Shown here: positions 1 to 7,930 of the stretch, piece after piece
How positions within the stretch are numbered: position 1 is the first letter of the stretch
Layout of the letters: each line of letters starts with the position of its first letter
Assembly: GCA_016462095.1 (NCBI GenBank)
Contig: JAEMTW010000028.1
Span: 1 to 13,207, forward strand
Reading direction: 5' to 3'
Source: Thermoleophilia bacterium
Lineage (GTDB): Bacteria; Actinomycetota; Thermoleophilia; Gaiellales; F1-60-MAGs149
DNA length: 13,207 nt
Notes under the pieces: generated by a model
Database searches by the model: none
What the model saw: the letters and a program-made list of their open reading frames with translations, nothing else
What the model was told of the DNA's origin: nothing
Position numbers and translations under genes: made by a program

Positions 1-1145
<1,145 letters not shown>

Positions 1146-1189
1146 CAAATTCCCAACTGACGGGTTTTGGTCATGGTAGCGAAGTGACG

Positions 1190-1798
1190 TCAGGTTCCCG
1201 CCGTGTGCTCACGGTCGGCTGCGAACTTCTCTATGTACTTCGCATAAATGTCCGCCTCAAGATTGACGCTATCGCCAATCATCATTGAGCCAAAAGTGGT
1301 GACATCGCACGTGTGCGGGATCAGCCAGATCTCAAAACCGTCGGTCACGACCTGCGAGACCGTCAGGGAGACGCCGTTGACGGCGATCGAGCCCTTCTCG
1401 ACGACGTAGCGCGTGATCGCAGGCGGCGCCGTGATCGTGATCACCTTGGCGATGCCATCTTCGCGAATTCCGGTGACGGTTCCAACCGCGTCAACGTGCC
1501 CCTGGACGACGTGTCCACCCATGCGATCGGTCGGGCGCAACGCAGGCTCAAGGTTGACAGGAGCGCCGCTTGCAAGTCCACCCGTTGTGGTGCGCGCGAG
1601 TGTCTCCCCCATCGCCTCAAACGCGATTCGCTCGGCACCAAGCTCGACCGCCGTCAGACAGGTGCCATTGACACTGACCGAGTCGCCCATGCCCACCTCG
1701 GGCGCCAATGCGGGCATGCGGATGATGATGCGCGCGCCGTTCTCGACCGGCACGACCTCCTCAACTGCTCCAACTTCTTGGACGATGCCTGTAAACAC
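1190..1798 (-). CDS. ribE: Riboflavin synthase, alpha chain type (GTG start)
   Basis: It performs the last step of riboflavin synthesis, dismutation of two 6,7-dimethyl-8-ribityllumazine molecules. The 202 residues contain two tandem lumazine-binding barrels, which is the usual length. Barrel one starts with FTGIVQEVG and contains DSVSVNGTCLT; GGHVVQGHVD follows near the boundary. Barrel two contains KGSIAVNGVSLTV, and the C-terminus has NLEADIYAKYIEK, the trimerisation helix. The GTG at 1798 was chosen because the family begins M-FTGIV and a GGAG lies 6 nt upstream. A longer reading from 1843 would add 15 unconserved residues and overlap ribD. It starts 16 nt after the ribD stop. The symbol is ribC in some naming systems. 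Confidence 0.96.
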   Translation of the reverse strand: MFTGIVQEVGAVEEVVPVENGARIIIRMPALAPEVGMGDSVSVNGTCLTAVELGAERIAFEAMGETLARTTTGGLASGAPVNLEPALRPTDRMGGHVVQGHVDAVGTVTGIREDGIAKVITITAPPAITRYVVEKGSIAVNGVSLTVSQVVTDGFEIWLIPHTCDVTTFGSMMIGDSVNLEADIYAKYIEKFAADREHTAGT

Positions 1799-1814
1799 GT
1801 GCAACTCCGATTCG

Positions 1815-2930
1815 TCAGCGGGGCTCTCGTAGCCACGCGTCAATCCATAGATCGTCGCCGATTGCCTCGCTCGACCACGCCGCCATACTCATCGCATCAG
1901 CCATCTGCACGGCGGACGTGCCCGTTTCGCCGAGCAGACCAGGTGCGAGCGGATCGCCCAGCAGCTTCGGCGCAATCACCACGATCATGCGATCAAGCAG
2001 CCCCGCGCCATGTAGCGCGCCGGCCAGCACCGCACCACCCTCGCAGAGCACCGACTGAATGTCCCGGGCGTGGAGCAGGTCGAGTCCCGCTGCGAGGTCT
2101 GCCACCTCGACCACCTCGATCCCCGTCTCGGCGACTGCTGCGCGTCGTGACGCATCGGCACCCGGAGCGCAGAGCAGCAGCACCGGCCCACGCGACACCG
2201 TCTGGGCGAGCCGAGAGGCGGCGCCCAGACGAGCGGATCGATCCCACACAACCCGGAGTGGCTGCTGCTCAACGGGAGGATCACAATCGCGAGCGGTCAG
2301 CTCGGGGTCATCCGTGAGCGCCGTTCCCGAGCCGACAAGGACGGCCCCCGCTCGCGCGCGAAGCTCGTGCACGCGCGCTCGAGCCTCGGTCCCCGAGATC
2401 CAGCGACTATCGCCGGTCCGCGTCGCCGTACGCCCATCCAGCGTCTGTGCCGCTTTGTACGTGACATGTGGACGACCGAGCGTCATCGCCGAACGAAAGC
2501 CAGCGTTCTGGCGCCGTGCCGCAATCGCGAGTGGATCGTCGTCGTCGACAACATCGACAGGAATGCCGGCGTCGACGAGCTGCAGCAACCCCTTGCCGGA
2601 AGCGTGTGGCGCTGGATCATTCGACAAGACCACGATGCGTCCCACCCCTGCAGCGATCAGCGCATCGGAACACGGTGGCGTGCGGCCGTGGTGCGCGCAG
2701 GGCTCGAGCGTGACGTAGACCGTTGCATCGCGCGCACCCTCCTGCGCAACTTCTAGCGCCATTGCCTCAGCATGCGGCGCGCCTGGACGGACATGCCAAC
2801 CCTCGGCGACCACCGTGCCGTGCCGCGCAATCACGCACCCAACGAGCGGATTCGGCGCGGCTGTGCGCGAACCGCGCTCGGCCAACTCCAGCGCACGGGC
2901 GAGCAGGAGGCGGTCGGCGTCGTCGATCAT
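1815..2930 (-). CDS. ribD: Bifunctional diaminohydroxyphosphoribosylaminopyrimidine deaminase / 5-amino-6-uracil reductase
   Basis: It carries out the second and third steps of the GTP branch of riboflavin synthesis, deamination of the pyrimidine ring and NADPH-dependent reduction of the ribosyl group. At 371 residues it is the normal length. The N-terminal cytidine-deaminase-like domain has the zinc site HAE at 53-55 (H53, catalytic E55) and the PCAHHGRTPPC segment with C78 and C87. The C-terminal RibD_C reductase domain shows KAAQTLDGRTAT, DSRWISG, LVGSGTALTDDPELT and the CEGGAVLAGAL glycine-rich stretch. The ATG at 2930 fits the family start and has no SD, but a TACGCT hexamer lies 6 nt upstream, so a leaderless transcript is likely. 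It is 78 nt after rpe and leads the riboflavin block. Confidence 0.97.
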   Translation of the reverse strand: MIDDADRLLLARALELAERGSRTAAPNPLVGCVIARHGTVVAEGWHVRPGAPHAEAMALEVAQEGARDATVYVTLEPCAHHGRTPPCSDALIAAGVGRIVVLSNDPAPHASGKGLLQLVDAGIPVDVVDDDDPLAIAARRQNAGFRSAMTLGRPHVTYKAAQTLDGRTATRTGDSRWISGTEARARVHELRARAGAVLVGSGTALTDDPELTARDCDPPVEQQPLRVVWDRSARLGAASRLAQTVSRGPVLLLCAPGADASRRAAVAETGIEVVEVADLAAGLDLLHARDIQSVLCEGGAVLAGALHGAGLLDRMIVVIAPKLLGDPLAPGLLGETGTSAVQMADAMSMAAWSSEAIGDDLWIDAWLREPR

Positions 2931-2936
2931 GCCGGA

Positions 2937-2942
2937 AGCGTA
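2937..2942 (-). promoter_or_regulatory. Candidate -10 element for leaderless ribD transcript
   Basis: TACGCT fits TANNNT and ends 6 nt before the ribD ATG, which puts a transcription start at or next to the A of ATG. GTCGCG lies directly upstream, close to the GTCACG before the proC and GFA elements. No convincing -35 hexamer is seen, since a palindrome occupies that region. This is inferred from spacing and from the lack of an SD. Confidence 0.45.
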
Positions 2943-2950
2943 CGCGACAA

Positions 2951-2980
2951 GGACATCACAAACCGGGGTTTGTCATGTCC
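2951..2980. promoter_or_regulatory. 30-bp near-perfect palindrome upstream of ribD (operator or RNA hairpin)
   Basis: The arms are GGACAT-x-ACAAACC and GGTTTGT-x-ATGTCC around a central GG, giving 13 complementary pairs of 14. If ribD starts at its ATG (2930), the dyad covers about -21 to -50 and is centred at -35, typical of an operator. The 2-nt centre and lack of a following T run argue against an intrinsic terminator, although transcripts from rpe would form the hairpin. The outer 5 bp can also pair with 2986-2990 (TGTCC/GGACA), an alternative, mutually exclusive stem at 2976-2990. The binding factor is unknown. Confidence 0.6.
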
Positions 2981-3008
2981 CCTTCGGACAGTCAACGCGC
3001 GTGGAGAT

Positions 3009-3710
3009 CTAGGCGATCGTGGCGCCGGCGGCGCGAACTTGCTCGACGAGGTCGAGATAGGCCTGGCCCGGATCGGGCTGCTTGTAGATCGCCGAGCCGG
3101 CCGTCAGACGATTTGCGCCAGCCTTGTAGACCTCGACGATCGTTTCCGCGGCGATGCCGCCGTCGGCCTCGACACCCGCATCGGTACGCGCCAACTTGCG
3201 CAGTTCGGGCAGTCGATCGGTGGTGGCCTTGATGAATTTCTGGCCACCCCAGCCCGGGCTGACGCTCATGCAGAGCAGGTTGCGTGCGTAGCGAGCCGCC
3301 TCGGCGATCGCACTGACCGGTGTCGCCGGATTGAGCGTGACACCCGGGATCATCCCTGTCTCTTCCACGATCTGGAGGGCCAGGTGGATGTCGCGCGTCG
3401 CCTCGATGTGGATCGTGAACGAGTCGGCGCCCGCCTTGGCGTACTCGGCTGCGAAACGTTCGGGCTGCTCGACCATCATGTGCACGGCCAGCGAACCGCC
3501 ACGGTCGTGGACGTCGTCGGCGAGCGCCGAGACAACCTCGTGACCAAAGGTGATGACCGGAACGAAGTGGCCGTCCATGACGTCAACGTGGAACGTACGT
3601 GCACCGGCGTCCATCAGATCGCGCACTTGGGCGCGGAACGCACCAAAATCGGCCGCCAAGATCGACGGGCAGACCTGCACCTCTGTGACCCATGCATCGC
3701 TTCGACTCAT
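3009..3710 (-). CDS. rpe: Ribulose-phosphate 3-epimerase
   Basis: It interconverts ribulose-5-phosphate and xylulose-5-phosphate in the pentose phosphate pathway. Ribulose-5-phosphate is also the RibB substrate, so linkage to the riboflavin genes makes metabolic sense. The 233-residue TIM barrel shows CPSILAADF at 14-22, HVDVMDGHFVP at 41-51 (metal ligands H41 and D43), HMMV with H77, SVSPGWGGQKFI at 149-160, EADGGI with D183, and the phosphate-binding TAGSAIY. All four expected metal ligands are present. The ATG at 3710 gives about 8 residues more than many homologues; a GTG giving VQVCPS is possible. No clear SD is seen. A 4-codon frame at 3707-3721 ends in a TGA overlapping this ATG. The gene ends in TAG. 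Confidence 0.96.
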   Translation of the reverse strand: MSRSDAWVTEVQVCPSILAADFGAFRAQVRDLMDAGARTFHVDVMDGHFVPVITFGHEVVSALADDVHDRGGSLAVHMMVEQPERFAAEYAKAGADSFTIHIEATRDIHLALQIVEETGMIPGVTLNPATPVSAIAEAARYARNLLCMSVSPGWGGQKFIKATTDRLPELRKLARTDAGVEADGGIAAETIVEVYKAGANRLTAGSAIYKQPDPGQAYLDLVEQVRAAGATIA

Positions 3711-3734
3711 ACGCGGATCATGGCAGGACAGCCA

Positions 3735-5021
3735 TTAGGACGTGGCGGCGAGGCGCGTCGCGACGAATCCTTCGCCTGCACCCTCGTCCGGCCGCAGGGT
3801 GAGAACCTCGTCGACTGCGTAGCCATCGGCCGAGTCGGACTCGGCCGTGCCAAGCGTGCAGACGGCAAACACGAGCGCGCCTCCAGGCGCCAGCCGCGGT
3901 ACGAGAAAGTCGACCATGCCTCGCTGCATCGCGGCGAGGCGTGCGACGTCCTCGGGCGTGCGACGCCAGCGAAGATCTGGCCTCGAGCCGATCGTGCCAA
4001 AACCTGAGCACGGTGCATCCACGAGAATGCGATCGAAGCCTTGCTCTTCGGCGGGCAGGCTGAAGATGTCGATCGGCATCACGCGATGACCATCGACGCC
4101 CTGACGATGCAGCGTCTCGACCAACTGGCGCGCTCTCGACTCGTCGCGCTCCACGCACGTCAACCCCTCACCCCCACCCAGCAGAGCCGCGATGTGCCCC
4201 GACTTGCCACCCGGCGCCGCGCAGGCGTCGAGGACGCGCATGCCGGGCTCGGGCGCCAGGAAGGGCGCGATGCGTTGAGCACTGCGGCTCATCGGCACGA
4301 GATCGCCAGTCTGGAACGACTCGAGCGAGACGAGGTCGACGGCGCCCTCCACCACGCGCGCATCCGGCGCGTGCTCGTCCATGCCAAGCGTGACGTCCAG
4401 CCGATCGAAGTCGGCGTAGATTCGGTCTTCCGCTCCCTCACGCAGCGTCGAGATCCGAAAGGCGACCTCTGGCGTCTCGTTGCCAGCGTCCATTAGTGCC
4501 CGCGCCGCCTCGCCGCCAAAGGCCTGCTCCCACGTCTCCGCGATCCAATCGGGATATGAACGCCGTAGTGCCGCGTCCGTAATCGTCTCGTCGGGCAGCG
4601 CGTCGAGCCACTCGCGACCACCCTCGGACACACGTCGCAAGAGGGCATTGACGAGCCCACCGCCGCCCTTGCCGCGCCGCGCATTGGCAAGGTCGACGCT
4701 GGTCGAGACGGCTGCGTGCGGCGGGACGCGATCGAGCATGACCAGCTGATAGGCACCGAGCCGCACAATGCTGCGTGTCTCCGCATCGAGCTCGTCCGGG
4801 TCGCGCTTGCCGAGCGCCAACACCATCGCGTCGAGCACGCGCTGCGCCTTGATCGTCCCGGCTGCGAGCTGCGCAGCAAAGGCGCGGTCGCGGCGATCGA
4901 GGTTGGCCTTGCTGGCCTCAGCGGTGAGTGCGCGATCGGCCCACGCTCCCCCCTGCTCGGTCCGCAACAGCACCTCGAGCGCGACGCCGCGTGCATTGAC
5001 GGGCCGCTTTAGACGGGACAT
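3735..5021 (-). CDS. rsmB: 16S rRNA (cytosine-967-C5)-methyltransferase RsmB
   Basis: It methylates C967 of 16S rRNA using S-adenosylmethionine. At 428 residues it matches the family. The N-terminal NusB-like RNA-binding domain spans about 5-135 (FAAQLAAGTI, ETRSIVRLGAYQL, ANARRGKGGGGLVNALLRR). The Rossmann methyltransferase domain has VLDACAAPGGKSGHIA at 263-278 (SAM motif I), DAPCSGFG at 335-342 with C338, and FAVCTLGTAESD with the nucleophile C388. The residue before C388 is Val rather than the usual Thr. The ATG at 5021 was chosen because SRLKRPVNARGVALEVL matches the family start; it overlaps the fmt end by 13 nt. A GTG at 5060 would add 13 residues. Neither start has an SD, so coupling to fmt is likely. 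Confidence 0.95.
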   Translation of the reverse strand: MSRLKRPVNARGVALEVLLRTEQGGAWADRALTAEASKANLDRRDRAFAAQLAAGTIKAQRVLDAMVLALGKRDPDELDAETRSIVRLGAYQLVMLDRVPPHAAVSTSVDLANARRGKGGGGLVNALLRRVSEGGREWLDALPDETITDAALRRSYPDWIAETWEQAFGGEAARALMDAGNETPEVAFRISTLREGAEDRIYADFDRLDVTLGMDEHAPDARVVEGAVDLVSLESFQTGDLVPMSRSAQRIAPFLAPEPGMRVLDACAAPGGKSGHIAALLGGGEGLTCVERDESRARQLVETLHRQGVDGHRVMPIDIFSLPAEEQGFDRILVDAPCSGFGTIGSRPDLRWRRTPEDVARLAAMQRGMVDFLVPRLAPGGALVFAVCTLGTAESDSADGYAVDEVLTLRPDEGAGEGFVATRLAATS

Positions 5022-5932
5022 GAAGCAATCGTTGGCAGGTCGCGTCGACCCCGCAGCCACTCCGCCGTCGCCAGCGATCGTTTGCCGGCGGTCTGCAGTT
5101 CGCTGATCGCAATCGCACCATCTGCACAGCCCACCTGCAGTTCGTCACCAGCAATGGCGCATCCACCCGGAGCCAAGTCGACCGTCGCAGCAGTGGCGCG
5201 CCAAATCGTGAAGGTCTCGCCATCGAGCATCAGCAGCGCACCGATCTGCGGGCGTAAAGCGCGAATGCGATTGAGCGTGTCCGCAACGGTGTGCAGCGTC
5301 GGATCGATTAGACGATCGGCGCGTTCCAACTTGGCCGCATAGGTGGTGCCGTCCGTGGCCTGCGCCTCGGCGGCGAGCGTGCCAGCGGCAGCAGCTTCGA
5401 TTGCCCTGACGAGCGCGGGTACGCCGAGCCGCAAGGTCTCCTGCTCAATCTCTGCCGTATCAGCCCTCTCGTCGACCGCAATCTGATCGAGCGAGATCAG
5501 CGGCCCGGCATCGAGTTCGGCAACGGTCTGCATGATCGCCACGCCTGTCTGCGCATCGCCCGCCATCAGCATCCGCTCGATCGGAGCCGCCCCACGCCAA
5601 CGTGGCAAGAGCGACGGATGCAGGTTGAGCCACGGACACAGCGCAAGCAATTCGTCGGGCAGCAGCTGCCCATAGGCGCAAATCGCAACGGCGGCTGGCT
5701 CGAGTGCCTGGAGCGCCGAGAGCGCCTCGCCTGCCCGTTCTGGCTGAAGCAACGGCAGCTCGTGCTCGCGCGCAAAGGCCGCGACCGGCGGCGGTGTCAG
5801 GACACGATTGCGGCCAGCCGGACGGTCGGGCTGACTGAGCACGAGGGGCACATCGACACCCGCCTCAAGCAGGCCGCGCAAGACCTCCACGCCGAACGCG
5901 GACGTACCCGCGAACGGTGCGCGGGCGCTCAG
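5009..5932 (-). CDS. fmt: Methionyl-tRNA formyltransferase, apparent CTG start
   Basis: It formylates Met-tRNAfMet from 10-formyl-THF for translation initiation. Read from CTG at 5932 it has 307 residues, the usual size. Motifs are FAGTSAFG at 7-14, SQPDRPAGR at 33-41, AYGQLLP at 86-92 and NLHPSLLPRWRG at 103-114. The catalytic triad N103/H105/D141 is offset by only 3 from E. coli numbering (106/108/144). The first canonical start, a GTG at 5890, would delete FAGTSAFG, the first strand of the substrate domain. No ATG, GTG or TTG occurs in frame between it and the preceding in-frame TGA. The CTG overlaps the def stop (CTGA) and has GGGAG 8 nt upstream. An indel hiding a normal start just upstream is the alternative. 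Confidence 0.9.
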   Translation of the reverse strand: MSARAPFAGTSAFGVEVLRGLLEAGVDVPLVLSQPDRPAGRNRVLTPPPVAAFAREHELPLLQPERAGEALSALQALEPAAVAICAYGQLLPDELLALCPWLNLHPSLLPRWRGAAPIERMLMAGDAQTGVAIMQTVAELDAGPLISLDQIAVDERADTAEIEQETLRLGVPALVRAIEAAAAGTLAAEAQATDGTTYAAKLERADRLIDPTLHTVADTLNRIRALRPQIGALLMLDGETFTIWRATAATVDLAPGGCAIAGDELQVGCADGAIAISELQTAGKRSLATAEWLRGRRDLPTIASCPV

Positions 5933-6498
5933 GTGATCCGCTCCCGCAGGATGCGAAGCGCAGAGCGCCGCTCCTCAGGTGACGCCCGATCGACCGTCAA
6001 GATGCCATTGAGGTGATCGAGCTCGTGCTGCACGATCCGCGCATCCATGTCGCGAAAGACCTCTTCGTGGGTCTCTCCCTCAAGATCCTGCCAACGCACC
6101 GTGTTCTCGACGTTTCGTTCGACTGGCACCGAATGCCCGCTGCGCAGGAGGATGTCGAGCGACAGACAGCCTTCGCCGCCGACCTCGGTCTCCTAGCTAG
6201 ACTGCAGAATCTCGGGATTCGCCATCGCCAACCACGGCTCATCATCGCGCAGGCTAATTACGACGAACTTCCGCAACAGACCAATCTGCGGAGCCGCGAG
6301 TCCGGCACCAACGGCATCGTCCGCAAGCTCGAGCATGCGCAGCGCAAGCGCCTTTAACTCCTCGTCAAACTCCAAAATCGGACGTGTCTCGCTCCGCAAC
6401 ACGGGATCCGGAAATTGGCGAATCTGCGCCTGTGCGAGTCGGCGGCGCGTTTCGCGCTCTGCCTTCTCCCGCTCTTCTTTCGTGTCGCCTCGTGCCAT
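5929..6498 (-). pseudogene. def: Peptide deformylase interrupted by an in-frame amber codon
   Basis: Peptide deformylase removes the formyl group from nascent N-terminal Met. From ATG 6498 the frame runs for 190 codons including the final TGA, a normal length, but codon 102 (6195-6193) is TAG. All three family motifs are present: GAGLAAPQIG at 64-73 before the stop, then EGCLS at 109-113 (metal ligand C111) and HELDH at 158-162 (metal ligands and catalytic Glu) after it. The stop falls in the NPEI-S-ET-EGCLS linker, where homologues often have Glu; GAG to TAG is one change. The frame is otherwise continuous. It could be a nonsense mutation, a sequencing or assembly error, or readthrough. The N-terminus has a charged extension of about 25 residues before IRQFPDPVLR. 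The start lies 10 nt after pyrH without a spaced SD. Confidence 0.9.
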
Positions 6499-6505
6499 CT
6501 CTCGA

Positions 6506-6511
6506 ACGCTA
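6506..6511 (-). promoter_or_regulatory. Candidate -10 element for leaderless def transcript
   Basis: TAGCGT fits TANNNT, begins with the pyrH stop codon and ends 7 nt before the def ATG, the same spacing as proC. There is no supporting -35. This is the weakest member of the set because TAG is fixed by pyrH termination. Confidence 0.25.
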
Positions 6512-7270
6512 CGCCCGCGGTTCCTTGGGCGCAACTGGCGCGACGCGCGCGACGCTCGCCACGAGCGTGCCAATCGTCTCGCCCCGTACGACGCGAACGA
6601 TGTTCTCGGCGTCGTTGACGTTGAAGACGCGGATCGGCATGTCGTTCTCCATGCACAAGGACAGCGCCGTCGTGTCCATCACCTTGAGGCCGCGCTCAAT
6701 CGCCGCGAGGTGCGTCAGCTCGGTGATCAGCTGCGCGTCGGGATTCGTGCGCGGATCAGCATCCAACACGCCCTCAACACCGTTCTTACCCATCAGGATC
6801 GTCTGCGCGCCAATCTCGCAGGCCCGCAGCGCCGCCGCCGTATCGGTCGTGAAGTACGGATTGCCCGTGCCACCAGCGAAGATGATTACGCGGCCCTTCT
6901 CGAGGTGGCGAATCGCGCGACGCCGAATGTACGGCTCCGCGACCTCTTGAATGTTGAGCGCGCTGAGGATCCTGGTGAAGACGCCAATGCGCTCGCACGC
7001 ATCCTGCACCGCGATTGCGTTGAGCACCGTCGCGAGCATGCCCGCATAGTCCGCGCTGGCACGATCCATCCCCTTGGCCGACTCGGCCATACCCCGGAAG
7101 ATGTTGCCACCACCAACGACGATCGCAACCTCCACGCCAAGCTCGCGGACCTGCTGGATGGCAAACGCAATCTCAGCAGTACGAGCAGGGTCCACGCCAT
7201 AGCCCGTGTCCCCCATCAACGACTCTCCAGAGAGCTTCAGGAGAACGCGACTAAAGGGGGCTGTGGACAT
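6509..7270 (-). CDS. pyrH: Uridylate (UMP) kinase
   Basis: It phosphorylates UMP to UDP in pyrimidine nucleotide synthesis. At 253 residues it is slightly longer than typical (about 240), with an unconserved Ala/Val/Pro end. It is a bacterial amino-acid-kinase-fold UMP kinase. Motifs are LKLSGESLMG at 11-20 (ATP-binding lysine), VVGGGNIFRG at 51-60, DRASADYAGMLAT at 69-81 (UMP and allosteric region), FAGGTGNPYFTTDTAAALRA, and DADPR. The ATG at 7270 is 3 nt after the tsf stop, and AGGAG inside the tsf end sits 6 nt upstream. Order rpsB-tsf-pyrH is classical. The gene ends in TAG. Confidence 0.97.
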   Translation of the reverse strand: MSTAPFSRVLLKLSGESLMGDTGYGVDPARTAEIAFAIQQVRELGVEVAIVVGGGNIFRGMAESAKGMDRASADYAGMLATVLNAIAVQDACERIGVFTRILSALNIQEVAEPYIRRRAIRHLEKGRVIIFAGGTGNPYFTTDTAAALRACEIGAQTILMGKNGVEGVLDADPRTNPDAQLITELTHLAAIERGLKVMDTTALSLCMENDMPIRVFNVNDAENIVRVVRGETIGTLVASVARVAPVAPKEPRA

Positions 7271-7273
7271 GAC

Positions 7274-7876
7274 TTACTCCTGGCCGAGGGTGTAGCTGGC
7301 GAAACGCTTGATCTCGATGTTCTCACCCATCTCGGACGACAACGCCGCACGCACCTGCTCAACGGAGAGATCCTCATCACGGAAATACGGCTGATTGAGG
7401 AGCACGACCTCTTCGTACCACTTGCGCAGCTTGCCTTCCGCAATCTTGTCCTGCACCTCGGGCGGCTTGTCGGCGGCCTGCGAACGATAGACCTCGATCT
7501 CGGCGGCCTTGGCCTCTTCGGGGACCTCGTCGACAGACACATAGAGCGTGCCGTCACTCGAGACGATCTGCAGGCAGATGTCCTTGGCGAACTCTTGGAA
7601 CTTGTCGGTGTTCGCAACGAAGTCGGTCTCGCAGCCAATCTCGACCAGCACACCCTTCGTGCCACCACCATGGATGTACGAGGCAACTTTGCCGTCGGTC
7701 GTCGTGCGACCACCACGCTTTGCCGCCTTGGCCTGGCCCCGCTCGCGCAAGATCTTCTTCGCGGCATCGAGGTCGCCAGCAGCTTCGGCAAGGGCGTCAC
7801 GCACATCAAGCATGCCGGCACCCGTCTGGTCGCGGAGGACCTTAACTTCGGCGGCACTTGGCTTGTAATCACTCAT
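7274..7876 (-). CDS. tsf: Elongation factor Ts
   Basis: It is the guanine nucleotide exchange factor that releases GDP from EF-Tu. It has 200 residues, the short form lacking part of the E. coli dimerisation region. The N-terminal UBA-like domain has VKVLRDQTGAGMLDVRDAL at 11-29. The signature follows: SYIHGGGTKGVLVEIGCETDFV at about 66-87, whose TDFV (84-87) contacts EF-Tu. The ATG at 7876 has AAGGA about 9 nt upstream. A small hairpin (CGGCC-tac-GGCCG, 7893-7905) lies just above the SD in the 54-nt gap after rpsB; no role is assigned. Confidence 0.97.
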   Translation of the reverse strand: MSDYKPSAAEVKVLRDQTGAGMLDVRDALAEAAGDLDAAKKILRERGQAKAAKRGGRTTTDGKVASYIHGGGTKGVLVEIGCETDFVANTDKFQEFAKDICLQIVSSDGTLYVSVDEVPEEAKAAEIEVYRSQAADKPPEVQDKIAEGKLRKWYEEVVLLNQPYFRDEDLSVEQVRAALSSEMGENIEIKRFASYTLGQE

Positions 7877-7930
7877 GATTCTCGGTCCTTCTCGGCCTAC
7901 GGCCGCATACGTCTCGTGTCGGCTCCGCGC

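Noticed and set aside
1798..1843. Longer ribE start giving 15 extra residues
   Set aside because: The extra residues overlap ribD and are not conserved. The GTG at 1798 has a well-spaced GGAG and the family start M-FTGIV.
2951..2980. Intrinsic terminator after rpe
   Set aside because: No T run follows in either direction and the central gap is only 2 nt; an operator or a processing hairpin fits better.
2931..3008. FMN riboswitch upstream of ribD
   Set aside because: The gap is 78 nt, too short, and the conserved RFN sequence blocks are absent; a palindrome is there instead.
2772..4007. 411-codon plus-strand open frame
   Set aside because: It is antisense to the start of ribD, all of rpe and the end of rsmB, with no recognisable domain; a shadow frame.
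6193..6195. Genome-wide reassignment of TAG to a sense codon
   Set aside because: rpe, pyrH and yggT end in TAG at the expected family length, so TAG works as a normal stop in this genome.
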